A DNA stretch of 64,000 bases, from positions 62,001 to 126,000 of the forward strand of contig JAGFVP010000020.1 in assembly GCA_021031095.1 (NCBI GenBank). Direction: 5' to 3'. This stretch comes from Bathelium albidoporum. Lineage: Eukaryota > Ascomycota > Dothideomycetes > Trypetheliales > Trypetheliaceae. Below the pieces are notes generated by a model that was given only the letters and a program-made list of their open reading frames with translations, made no database searches and was not told where the DNA came from. Below, one piece after another: positions 42,301-54,400 of this stretch. Position numbers and translations under genes: made by a program. Within the stretch, counting starts at the first letter, position 1. Each line of letters opens with the position of its first letter.

Positions 42301-45300
42301 CTCATTACACTCGCAACCTTTGTCATCTAATCATCCGCGAACCAAACATTTTCGTCGAAGTCACAAATGAACTCACCACCCTCGTGAAGTGGGACGAGAG
42401 CCAACGGCCCCAATTGCTGATGCTGAAAAAACCGGAGGTTGACACGGCTTCGACCGAAGCTCAAACTCTTGAATCGTCGGACAAGCAAAATGCTAATGAA
42501 GATGCGACGGAAACAAAGCAGAAACAAAGTGACGATCGCTCAAAGACGACCGAAATGAAACCGCCTGCAGTTGAGAATCCAGATGGCGTGATTCACTACC
42601 TTTTATGTGAACTGCTCACATATAAAGACGTGGATGACAAGGAGCCTGCCGTTCCCGAGCCATCAGAGAGCCAAGGTGATGTCGAAATGACAAGCGACGA
42701 GACCCCTGTCCCCCAGTCCGATACTTCTACGCCATCTCCGCCTGAGACCCTTGTGCAAAAGTCCGACAAGGTGGCTTTCAGAGTTGAGGACCATTCCATA
42801 TACGTCTACCGCTGCTTCATTCTGTACTGCCTAACAGAGCTTCTTGGCTCCTACAATCGCGCCAAGGTTGAATTCATCAACTTTTCCCGAAAGGCCGATC
42901 CACAAGCAACAACTCCGTCAAAACCTCGTTCCGGTGTGCTCAACTACCTACTGAATGCTCTAATTCCCACAGGAACCCTTGGGCCGCATAGTACGTTGTT
43001 ACAGAAAAAGAAGGCTCAAACATCTTCTTGGGCCATGTTTGTCGTCGTTGCGCTGTGTGCGAAGACGAGCGAGCGTTGGGTTGAGCGAGATCGACAAGGT
43101 ACCAATGATGAGCCTGAACTGATGTTTGTCCGTAAATTCGTCCTAGAGCATGCTCTGAAAGCATATCGCGACGCCATGGCTTCGACCGAGCCTCTCGAGA
43201 TGAAGTACTCGCGGCTCAAGGATTTGGCGGATACATTCGAGCAGATGCTGACAGATAAAGCAAATGCGACCAAGAGCTCTCCAACAGAGGCTTTCACAGA
43301 TTCTCGGCTCCAGCTCGGGCGTATCATGTTTGAAAAGAATTTCATCTCAGCATTTACAAGCTCAATTGCTGATATCGACCTCAACTTCCCAGACGCCCGC
43401 ACTGCTATTAAACACATCCTCCTGCCGCTTAAGTTGCTGACTCAAAAAGTATACGACCGTAACATGACGTCAGACGCTTCATCGTCCTCAACTGTCCAGA
43501 CCGCTGATGAGGACGAAATCTCTACTGCGTCCTCCGTCACAGATCCCGATGACCTTCGAGAAGAAACTCCAGACTTGTTCCGTAACTCTATGCTGGGTCT
43601 CATGGGATCAGTCGCTCAGGATGAGTCGGAGCCGTCAGGGGACGATGAAGACGAGGACGAAGATGACGATGAGATGTATGACGGCGGCTTTGAAGAGGAG
43701 ATGGACTATGCGGAAGAGCCCGATCCAGACGAGCCCGTTAGCGACGACGACGAAGAGGGTATGGGCGATGCGGATGGCCTACATGGCCATGTGGGCATTG
43801 AAGTCATCGACGAGGGAGACGATACGGATGAGTCGGACTCTGAGGGAGAAAGCGAAACTTCCAACGGTGAAGACGCTGGTGAAGATTCCATAGAAGACGA
43901 GGATGAGGATGATGACGATGACGAGGATGACCATGGTGATGGCGTCGAACTCGAGATAAATCCGGGCGATGTTCACCCCATCATCGAAATCGGGGGAGAC
44001 GAAAACGATGATGAAGATTGGGAGGAGGAAGATAATCCAGATTATGAGCCTCATGACCATGGAGATGAAGATGTATCTTCTGAACAGCACCATTCTGCTG
44101 CTGGAGTCTTTGAAGTCTTAGCAGAGACGGCTAATTCTCAAGAAATGATCAGTCAGCTTATGAATGGCGAAGTGGACATGGACATAGATATTGATCAGGA
44201 TTTTGCCGAAGACATGGCCCCGGATGGAGAAGAAGGTATGCCAAGGGCTCGAGGATCTTCCATTTGGCAGAGTGCTAATCTACTACTAGAAGATGAAGAT
44301 GAAGATGAAGGTGACTACGACGAAGAGGGCTATGATGAGGGCGACGGGATGGTATTCGAAGGTTTGCCCCCATTCTCTCATCCTCGCGTTTTCTTTCCCA
44401 ACCCAGTCCGACTCAATTCTACCGCTGGAGCTCTTGTCGCTAGGCATGCCCCGCGGTCTCCCGTTCCAGACGAAGCGGAAGACTTGACAGGGCTCTCCAC
44501 GTCTGATCCTGGACATGTCTCTAACACTCAGCCAGAAGACGACTTCGACGATGCAGTAGAGACATGGGGCTGGCGCGGCCAGCCTATCCCGCCCACCTTG
44601 CTCCATAGACCACATCATCACCATCATTCTACGCATCACAATCATCACCATCGCCATGGCCATCCTTTTGCCATCTTGCGACCTCAGGACGATGATCGCA
44701 TCCTCGGCAGTATGACCGAACCGGCTTTGCATCCTTCAGTTAGTGACTGGACTGACAATGACCTAGTTTCTAGCTCACGCTCACACCAACCGCGGACCAA
44801 TCAACGCAACGATGACGGCGTGAATCCCCTGCTTCGAAGTCAGAACCATCCCGAGAGTGACGGTCTAAACAGACGAAGTGCACGTAGCCTCGGCCTTGTC
44901 CCGCCTGACGCCTTTGAGGAACCAATGCGCGGAATGCTCAGCCGCCGTGGTGGCGGGCCCAGCTTTGTAGTGTCCCCTGGTATGGCCATTCCCAACGACG
45001 GCTTTAACGTCGTTCAGTCAATTATCGGAAATCTTAGTGGGGCAAGTCCACTTTCTTTAGCATTACCGCGCGATTTCTCTCTTCAGATCGGCCCAATTGG
45101 CGGTGCTGGTCGCCTCGGTGCTCAGCCTCGCGATTTGGGACTCTACTTTGGTGCACCTCCTGATCGATCGCGCGAGATATTTCCTCACGCAGATGACCCA
45201 CAGACTGCAGTCGCGTTTCACATTGACTTTACAGTCTCCCGGTGGCAGAACGAAGCTCGCATCCTGTTTGGAAGTGATTACATGGAAAAGGCGCAGCGTG

Positions 45301-48300
45301 TCATCAATTCCATCCTCAAACTCCTAGTCCCGCCGGCCATCGAGGAGAAGAAGAAACGCGACGAGGAGGCAGCCAGAAAGAAGGCTGAAGAGGAAGCGGA
45401 AGCGGCTCGGAGAAAGAAAGAGGAAGAGGAACGTGAGGCGCAGGAGAGGAAGGAGCGTGAAGAACGAGAAGCTCGTGAACGGGAGGAGGCTGAAGCTCGC
45501 CGGCGTGAAGCAGAAGCTGCGCAACAGGCAGAACAAGAAAACAATGATGGGGACGAACAGACAGTGGAGGCAGCAACAGAAATGGAGGGCGTGGAGTCAA
45601 CACAATCGGCCGAGGCTTCTGGTCAAGCAGCCGCAGTTGCAGAGGCCTCGGACACGCGACCTCGAATCAGCTACACCTTCCGCGGTCAAGAGCTGGACAT
45701 AACCGATCTTGGCATTGATGTTGATTACTTAGAAGCTTTGCCTGAAGAACTCCGCGAAGAGGTACTGCAGTCTCAGGTCATCGAGCAGCGCGCGCGAGCT
45801 GCAGAATCCGGTCAACCACCCACCGAATTCGATCAAGAGTTTCTTCAGGCGCTTCCTCCTGATATTCGAGAAGAAGTGCTTCGTCAAGAAGCGCTTGACC
45901 GTCGACGTCATGAGCGCGAGACACAGCGTCGCCAAACTGTTGCTGCCAGTGGCGCACCGCCTCATGCTGAGGAAATGGATCCCGCCAGCTTCTTGGCCTC
46001 CCTTGATCCCGAGCTCAGGCAAGCCGTACTCATGGAGCAAGATGATACGACGTTGTCACATCTTCCAGATGAAATTGCTGCGGAAGCACGAGCTTATGGT
46101 GGAAGACGTGATGAACGATTTGCAGACATGGCAGCGAGACGGCCACGCTTCGGTGGCCGCGAAGTTTTCCGCTCGGGCCGTGAGGGCGAGCGTGCGCAAG
46201 AAAAACAGCCTCGACGTCAGGTTGTGCAGCCACTGGACAAAGCTGGTGTTGCGACACTGCTACGCCTCATGTTCATACCACTTTCAGGTTCATTCAAGAA
46301 TAGCGTGCAGGGTATTCTCAAGGATGTCTGCGAGAACCGTACGAACCGCGCAGAGGTCGTCACGCTACTGCTATCAATCTTACAGGACGGCAGCTACGAT
46401 ATGAGTGCTGTCGAGCGTAGCTTTTCGACCCTCTCTCTGAGAGCCAAGCAGCCGCCGACAACCCCAAAGACGCCACAGCCACCGCTTAGGCGCACGCTCA
46501 CTGGACAGCAACCGTTTCCTACAGAGTCAAGCACGTCTCCCCTTATGGTAGTCCAGCAATGTCTTGGTATCCTTGTCTTCTTGACACAATACAACCAAAA
46601 CATTCCATTCTTTTTCCTCACTCCTCATGAAGGCTGTGTCAACATCGGCGGTGCTCGCCCCAACAAAAAAGGCAAGGGCAAGGAGGTCAAGGGAGTTAGA
46701 TATCCAGTGAATGCTCTACTTGGTCTTCTCGATCGGAAATTGGTCACGGAGAGCTCAGGTGTCATGGAACAGCTCGCGGCTTTGCTCACTACAGTCACAA
46801 ACTCCTTGGCTTTTCTGAACAAAAAGAAAGACAAGAAGGTAGAAGAAAAGAAAGACGGCGAAACGGACGAAAATCAGTCATCACAGCAAGCAGATGGTTC
46901 GGCTGATAATCGCCTGGCTATTTCGAGTAACGATACTGCAGCCGCCGAAAACTCTGCCCAATCATCGAACGAGGCCGCAATGCAGGACGCTCCTGCAGCA
47001 GACCCATCGGCACAAATAGAAAACAAGGAGAATGACGCGAAAGAGTCAGAGGAGAAGGGTAGGAAACACCGTGACCTAGCGCCACCAGAAATTCCTGATC
47101 ACAACTTCCGTCTCGTCGTCAACATCCTTATTGCCCGCGAATGCAGCAGCAAGACCTTCAAGGATACATTAACGTTGATGAACAATCTCTCGCATATCAG
47201 CGAAGCTCGGGAGATATTTGGCCAGGAACTCATCAAGTCTGCTCAGGATCTAGCGCACGCTATTTGCAAAGACCTCGAGGAACTCACTGTACAGGTTGGA
47301 AGCGCTAAGAACGGCACAGATGTGCAGGGATTGGCTCTTTCCAAGTTCTCGCCGACCAGCTCTGACCAGACGAAATTGCTGCGCGTACTGACAGCACTCG
47401 ACTATCTCTTCGATCCCAAGCGTGCCGATGCACAAGAGAAGCCGAGAGGAAACGCAGATGGCCTCAGTTCAGAACAGAAATCGGAGATTTTGACGACTCT
47501 GTACAACAATCCAACCTTCACGGGCTTATGGGATAAGCTCAGCAAATGCTTGAGCGCCATCCGTCAGCGTGAGAACATGTTCAATGTTGCTCAGATACTA
47601 TCTCCACTTATCGAGGCCTTCATGGTGGTGTGCAAGAACACCAAACTCAAGGATGCACCTCTGAGCAGGACTCTGTCGAAAGATATCAGTCTTTCCTCGT
47701 CAGCTCCAGAGTCGCAGATGCAAAGTTTGTTCTTCGATTTTACGGAGAGCCACCGCAAGATTCTCAATGATCTTGTCCGCCACAGTCCTAAACTCATGAG
47801 CGGCACATTCTCTTTACTGGTCAAGAACTCAAAGGTGCTGGAGTTTGACAATAAGCGCAATTATTTCAACCGACGACTCCATCAACGCACGCCCGAGCAA
47901 AGTGTCCGCCATCAGCCGCTGCAACTTCAAGTCCGTCGCGACCTTGTTTTCCTCGACTCTTTCAGGCAGCTATATTTCAAGAAGGCTGACGAAGTCAAAT
48001 TTGGCAAACTCAGCATCCGTTTCCATGGCGAAGAGGGTGTTGATGCTGGCGGTGTCACTCGTGAATGGTTTCAGGCCCTTTCTCGTCAAATGTTCGACCC
48101 TAGCTACTGTCTCTTCCAGTCCGTCGCCTCGGACCGTACGACCTTCCATCCAAATCATCTGTCATCCATCAACGACCAGCATCTCATGTTTTTCAAATTC
48201 ATCGGTCGCATTATTGGCAAAGCCCTTTATGAGGGTCGTGTCCTCGATTGTCATTTCAGTCGCGCGGTCTACAAGCGCATTCTCGGCAAGCCGGTGTCTG

Positions 48301-49116
48301 TCAAGGACATGGAGACGCTGGATCTGGATTACTACAAGAGCTTGAGATGGATGCTGGAAAACGACATTACCGATATCATCACGGAAACCTTTTCGGTGCA
48401 GGTTGATGAGTTTGGCGTCCAGAACACCATCGATCTGATTGAGAACGGTAGGAACATTGCTGTGACGGAAGAGAACAAGCGTGAATACGTGCAACTGGTC
48501 ACTGAGCACAAGATGATTGGATCTGTCTCGGAACAGCTTGAGCACTTCTTAACCGGTAAGTCCATTGTTCCCCACCTCGTTCAACCCAGTGACCAGTGCT
48601 AACGCAAGCAATAGGCTTCCATGATATCGTCCCGGCCGAGCTCATCTCCATCTTCAACGAGCAAGAACTCGAGCTCCTCATCTCCGGCCTTCCCGACATC
48701 GACGTTGACGACTGGAAGAACAACACCGAGTACCAGAATTACACAGTCACTTCCCCGCAAATCCAGTGGTTCTGGCGTGCTGTCCGTAGCTTCGACAAGG
48801 AAGAACGCGCGAAGCTGCTGCAGTTTGTGACGGGCACGAGCAAAGTTCCACTGAATGGCTTCAAGGAGCTCGAAGGCATGAATGGGTTTAGCAAGTTCAA
48901 TATTCATCGCGACTTTGGCAGGGCCGAGAGATTGCCGAGCAGCCACACATGCTTCAACCGTAAGTTCATCCCCCTACTGAAGTTCAGGCACGTTCAGGAG
49001 CTAAACATGATTTACCAATAGAACTTGACCTACCCGAATATGAGAGCTACGAGGATCTGAGAAAGCAGCTCTACACTGCATTTACGGCTGGCAGCGAGTA
49101 TTTTGGCTTCGCTTAA
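36319..49116 (+). CDS. TOM1: Giant HECT E3 ubiquitin ligase, TOM1/HUWE1 type
   Basis: Predicted 4206 aa from exons 36319-36366, 36423-48555, 48615-48959 and 49022-49116. The start MGRIVKVATDKHEASL joined to SPHIAEFVKKS matches Tom1-family N-termini. Order: DUF908 and DUF913 armadillo-like region (about 80-800), a UBA-like segment near 1498 (MFDMLKEKGYEEDLVKEAF), a long acidic tract (about 2420-2560), a His-rich tract near 2745-2760, a charged coiled coil (about 2990-3055), three ubiquitin-binding motifs of the LP type near 3110-3235 (LEALPEELREEVL, LQALPPDIREEVL, LASLDPELRQAVL), and HECT from about 3825. The catalytic Cys is Cys4173 in HTCFNQLDLPEY, seven nucleotides before the last intron. 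Family roles: nuclear protein quality control, histone and unassembled ribosomal-protein turnover, mRNA export. Introns cluster at the two ends; the 12.1 kb central exon is uninterrupted. Confidence 0.95.
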
Positions 49117-50667
49117 AGGGCTGACTCCAAGCTTTACGCGTCATGTGCCTCTTCCATTATCGTCTTACCCACTCCTCAAAAATACACAAAAGAACACGCA
49201 GAAACTCTACCTCCTCACATGATCCTCCCAAATTGAAACAACACTTTCTCCTTGCATTTGCTCCAGGTAGTGGGATCGGAACGATTACGTTCATGCGCAT
49301 GGCACACGTGGAATCTGGGAATCATGCTGGCATTTCTCCGGCGTCATCACTTCAACCAGCTCCCCACCTCCGCTTTTCGCCGCAACACGGGGGACAGCGA
49401 GGAACTTGCAACTGGCTTGTTTGAGTTTTGTAACAGTATCATACTATACCTTCTTTTCTTTCTGCCAAAGACTCAATGAGCTGCTATTGGGCGGATAAGT
49501 AGAGCTGAAGTGCAGGTCGGCTGTGCTTACTTACGTGCGTGTGGCTACAATGGCAAAGTGTACTTAGGTTCATAGTGAATGGTTGCACGTTCGTGCCCCC
49601 AAAAAAAAAAAAATTCCCTTGCGTAACAACGAAGTGACTGGGGATCCGCGAGGCTGTTCCCCCAGATTGCAGACATGGATAACGAGTTCGTCACAAGAGG
49701 TAACGTACGAAAGACATCGGGGAAATTTTCCGATTCTTAGATTGAACAAGGCGCTCGTTACGACCCTCAGTGACGGGATCACTTAGGATTGGTCAGTCTC
49801 GATGCTAGCATTGGCTTCATGGTTTGTATTTCCATGGTTCAAAGCTCTGCCTCAGGCCACTTTCACTAAACATAATCTGGTCGGATGAACGGAGGGAGCC
49901 GTAGTGAAGCTCAGCCCTGTTTCAAAGCAAGCACGAGCCGGCTAACTGGGTACATGGAAGCGCCTCCGCTTTGTTCTATCTAGATCTCGAGGCTCTCGAT
50001 CTACTACTCCGTCCATGCGCTTTTCTAGAGCGCCCCTAAACGTATACAAATGAAGAGCGGACTCTCTCAAGTGCGGTTGCTGAGACGTGTTCGATCCGCT
50101 TTCCCCGGACTATTCTGAGAAAGGGGGGTGAATAGTGTACCCATACTGTCTACGGTTTCGCCATGGAGCCGCAAATCCGAAGGAATGAGCTCGACACATG
50201 GCGAGAAGGTGACATCCATCACCAAGGAGGTTTTGGCTGGTCTTTCTGGAACATATCTACCCAGGGTCGTAAGCTAGGTAGTTGTACCACTCCAGTCGTA
50301 CAACCACCATATCAACGATGTCAGGGATACTGATGATCTCCTCCCAAAATCTCCGACTGGATAAATTTGATCTGCGCAGTCGTTTCATGCTTTTTGTTTC
50401 TGTTCAGCACTCAAGATCACCGTTTGTGGTATCGGTGCAAATACTGATGCCACGGTCTATATAACGAAACTCTAAACCTTTTGCCATGACGTGGCTATCG
50501 CTTACTTCCTTTTCTCCTTTGAGCTTCTACTCTCACCATAATCAGCCCTCAAAACAGCATATAATACATGCCTTACAGCTGAATATCATTTGGAGGTTAT
50601 TATAGTGCTGTAATTCTTGAGAGTTTTTGGCGTGATGACTGGGGATAAGGCTTCATCACAAGTAAGA
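49117..50667. other. 3' region and intergenic spacer before the PKS locus
   Basis: Holds the 3' end of the HECT gene and a 13-base A run (49601-49613). Small frames only. This is the boundary between the conserved gene block and the metabolite locus. Confidence 0.45.
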
Positions 50668-51174
50668 ATGAAGTCAATCATCTGCTGGGAGGTCCTTTTC
50701 TACATGCCCATCATTGTAAGCGCCCGTCACATGGATGACCATGGACTCGCCGCACATCAGAGCGATGACATTTTTTCTAGGTAAGGCCAATCTACCAAAC
50801 GCTACCAGAAAAAGCTGTTCTGACCCATAAATCATTTTTCTAGCCAGCATGCGCCAGACAGTGCAGGAAGATTCGCGAAGAAGTGGCAGCATCCCGAACC
50901 AAAGTTGTACCCTATCGACCTCTGTCCCCGTCATGCTGATGGGGCGCCTGCGAACCAAACCCTTTTCATTGCATCTTACTGCTTTGGAGCAGGCCCACGA
51001 TCTTACCGAATCGCTTGTGCGACACCACTTGCTCGCGGTCAAGTATGGGATCCAATAATCCATGGCCATCAGATGTTCACTGGAACGTGCCTCTACGGTA
51101 CTATCTGCTATAACGATCCTAACACGTACCTCATGGCTTGGTGCAAAACGCCACCAGAAGAGGTGGTTCTCTAG
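50668..51174 (+). CDS. Small secreted cysteine-containing protein next to the PKS
   Basis: Predicted 147 aa from exons 50668-50780 and 50844-51174. The 63 bp intron has a GTAAGG donor, a TTCTGAC branch and a TTTTTCTAG acceptor; phase 2 joins FS|S cleanly. A signal peptide is apparent (MKSIICWEVLFYMPIIVSA, cut near SA|RH). The mature chain has six cysteines (LCPR, YCF, ACA, GTC, TIC, WCK), enough for three disulphides, one N-glycosylation site (NQT) and high aromatic content. No family recognised. FGAGPRS resembles the P450 haem loop, but the essential Cys is Tyr and nothing else of a P450 is present. A 226-codon minus-strand frame covers the same bases and lacks any signal; I take it as the shadow. 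Position, 307 bp beyond the PKS stop, may be coincidental. Confidence 0.6.
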
Positions 51175-51481
51175 ACCAAATGCTATAACCAGCGTCCGAC
51201 GGGTAATCTCAACGAGATAACGGGGCCGAATAACAGCATTACCAAGCTGGCTGATTGTGGGAGCACATGCAACTTTTAGAGCTGACAAACGAAACAGCCA
51301 GAAGTATCGGAGCAGCAGGGTTATAAGTCCCATACAAACTTGACGAGGTGTCAATAGCTACCTCCGAGGAGCGAAGGAGTAGATTTCAGCTTTTGCACTG
51401 CTACTTTCTCTGAATAATGTGATGTTTGTTGGTTTCAATTACACATTCATAAAGTATACACCTACGCTTTGCCCGCTAACC
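51175..51481. other. Convergent 3' spacer between the small secreted protein and the PKS
   Basis: The two genes face each other tail to tail; no other coding signal is seen. Confidence 0.5.
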
Positions 51482-54400
51482 TCAAACACTTGATACTTCC
51501 GACCATTTCTCCGCGATCATACGTCCTACAGTGGATACGGTGGTGTCTCCAAGGATATTGAACACTGGGATATCCACGCGAAAGGTTTTCTTGATCCAGT
51601 TCCGTAAGTCCACAGCGCTCAGCGAATCAGCACCGCTGACGTGGAAGGGCGCCTCGATGTTGATGTTTGCTGGCTGAATCGAAAGCATGCGCGAGAAACG
51701 CTGTACGATTGCCTCGGTAGCGATTTTGACGGACTCTGCTGTGGACTCAGCTTTCTGCATCCGCGATACAAAACTCGTTTCTTCTCTTGCACCCCCATTT
51801 TCTTTGACCCGCCGGCCGGCGGTGGAATACGTTTGCCTCCATGAAGGGTGGTACATTCCATCCGGTAAGTTCCGGTTTGCCATGCGGATTTCTGCCGCGC
51901 TCTTGATTCCAACTATGATCTGCGCATCAGAAGGTTCGCTCATGTCGAGTGCAGGATCGCAGAAATATTCAAGCGCTGCACAGATTTGTGCTTCCGATAT
52001 CGGGATGAGATGTCCAAGGTTCATGAGCCGTCCCATAGCATCTTGGCTGAGCCCGCCGGTCAGCAGCAGTCCAAGATCCAGTGCCACTGCTCTCTCGCCA
52101 AGAGCGACACGATACCTCGCAAGACCATCCTGGTAAGTATTAGCAGCGGCATAATTTATCTGATACGCTTGACCCAGTATTCCGGTAACCGAGGCAGTCA
52201 TGATGAAGAAGTCCATCGCGGACGGAAGGAGACTATGTAAATTCCAAGAGCCCTGAACTTTGGGTTCGACCGCAACCCTCCAATCCTCGTAGCTCATGTC
52301 CTTGTACATCACGTCCTATCATATATGTGTTAGTGGTGCCGAATGAGCAATCTTTGGTAACCTGGAGACGTTACCTTTAGAGCTCCAGAAGTCTGTATAC
52401 AGCCTTTGATCGGCGGCATGGCGTTCGAACAGTCATTCAATATCTGTTTTAATGCGATGGCATCCGCGATATCACACGACGGATAAGTCACCCGCACGCC
52501 GCGTTCCTCCAACTCGCCCACAAGCTGCTGAGCAGCTTCTCCCTTCGGCCCGGATCGGGAGAGCAGTATGAGATTCTGAGCGCCCCGACCCGCCATCCAT
52601 CTCGCAATCACCATTCCTAGAGCTCCGAAGCCCCCGGTAATCAGGTAGCTTGCGTGCGCGTCGAGAGAATACGTCGGCCTCAGACTCTTGATAATCTAGA
52701 TAAGGAGATTAGCCTTCGACCATGGTTAAATTTGGGACAGGAATTCCTACAGAGATCTCGTCATGTTCCTCCAGTACTACCGAGATTCTGTCTCGAGAAT
52801 CTGTTCCTCGGAGCGAAGCAAAAGCCTGCTCCATCTTCGATATTGGGAAGGTCTGAATATTTGTTTGACCTTCCTTGATGAATGGTGAGGTTTTGTCAAG
52901 CAGAGACTGCAGTGGTATATGGGTGGTATTGAAGTTGTCTCTCAACACGGCGTCCAAGTCAACAGAGACGAAGAATACATTAGAAGGGATTGTAGGCATG
53001 CTCCCATGTTCTGCAATTCCTTGGTCTTTAGATTGGATTTGAACAAATTTTCCAAATGGCGAAACGCAGGTGATAAGATCTGGAAAGTCTGCATGGGTAG
53101 TTAGGTCAATAATCACATCCATTTCCTGCGGTTTTGAATGGCGGAGTTGATCGAACAGGCGATTATACGCGAGTGGTTTGACTTTGCCTTCACCATACGT
53201 TCTCTTGAGAATTTTGCTCTCTAGATCATCAGGCGTTGCTACAAACACAGAGTTCACTGTTCCAAGAGCCAAACCAGTTATAGCTCTTGTTAGTGAGGAG
53301 TGCCCACCATGTATGAGCAGCATATCCGTCGATCGCAGCTGGACCAGACAATGCAGTAGATAATGAGCCAAACAATGGTTGAGGGGTAGCGTTGAAGCTG
53401 TGGCAAAGGAAATATCTTGACGTATGCGGGCAGCGTGGCAGTCCTTGATACGCACATTTGATCGGAGCAGACCTGATCCGAATATACAGACTCGATCTCC
53501 TGGTTTGAGGACCGATGCTCTGCCAACCGATTTAATAATGCCGGCAGCCTCCATACCAATATCTGTGCGGCTACTCTTGCCACTTATCGTCCATGAGTCT
53601 GACGCATTCAAACCGACAGCCTTTATTTCTACGTCCACTTGGTCAGCTTCCAACAGATGTCCTGGTTCGGCTGAATCGGTAAATTGAAGCACATTTGGTT
53701 GTTGTCGACTCCTAGGCTGAACGGTAAAAGGGCGGGATGCTCCTACACTTTGGATTACTCTCTTCTTCTGTTCACAAATTTCTTCAATGGTAGATCTCAG
53801 ATGAGTTTCTTCGCATATCCGAGAAATCTTCAAATATCCATCTTGAACGACGAAATCTTCGAGATCCTCGACCTGAGCCCCATGACGTAGTTGGTGGAGA
53901 CATTGAGCAATATAGCTTGTATTGGTGTCAATTGCCTCCAAGTCTTCAAGAGCCAAGGTCACCAATTTTAAATGGTTGCTCTCAATGCGAAGGGTTCTCG
54001 CAAACCCCTCAATCATTGCGTATCCAGGGTTGGCTTTGTCGTTGCCTCCCTGAGTGACCCAAAGAGTTGGGCCCGCAGATAGCATCAGTGACCGGAGCAT
54101 CGAGAACTGCTCTTCAGTCAAGGTTGGAAAGATGGGGCAATCCATATCGATCAGAATGACCAACAGGTTATCTGAAGTTACCGAGCTTGCTTGACTCGTG
54201 GAGAAAGGGAGCGTTCGGATCGAAAGACTCTTATCCTCGTGCAGCCACATCTCAAGTCGGCTAGCCAGAGCGCTCTGCAGTGCAGAAGTGGGATCCACAA
54301 GGACCGTACAATTGGAGCGTCGCATTGGTATTGCCTTATTCGGTTCAACGCCTGTAGAGAACATGATGCTAAGCATGTGACAGCCTTCGTCTATGGAGTC

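Noticed and set aside
50905..51060. P450-like haem loop (FGAGPRS) downstream of the PKS
   Set aside because: The haem-ligating Cys position is Tyr, no I-helix or ExxR region is found nearby, and the frame belongs to a spliced small secreted protein with a signal peptide.
50674..51354. 226-codon minus-strand frame
   Set aside because: No domain, unnatural composition (many Trp, Arg, Cys), begins at a non-credible start, and lies opposite a well-spliced plus-strand gene.
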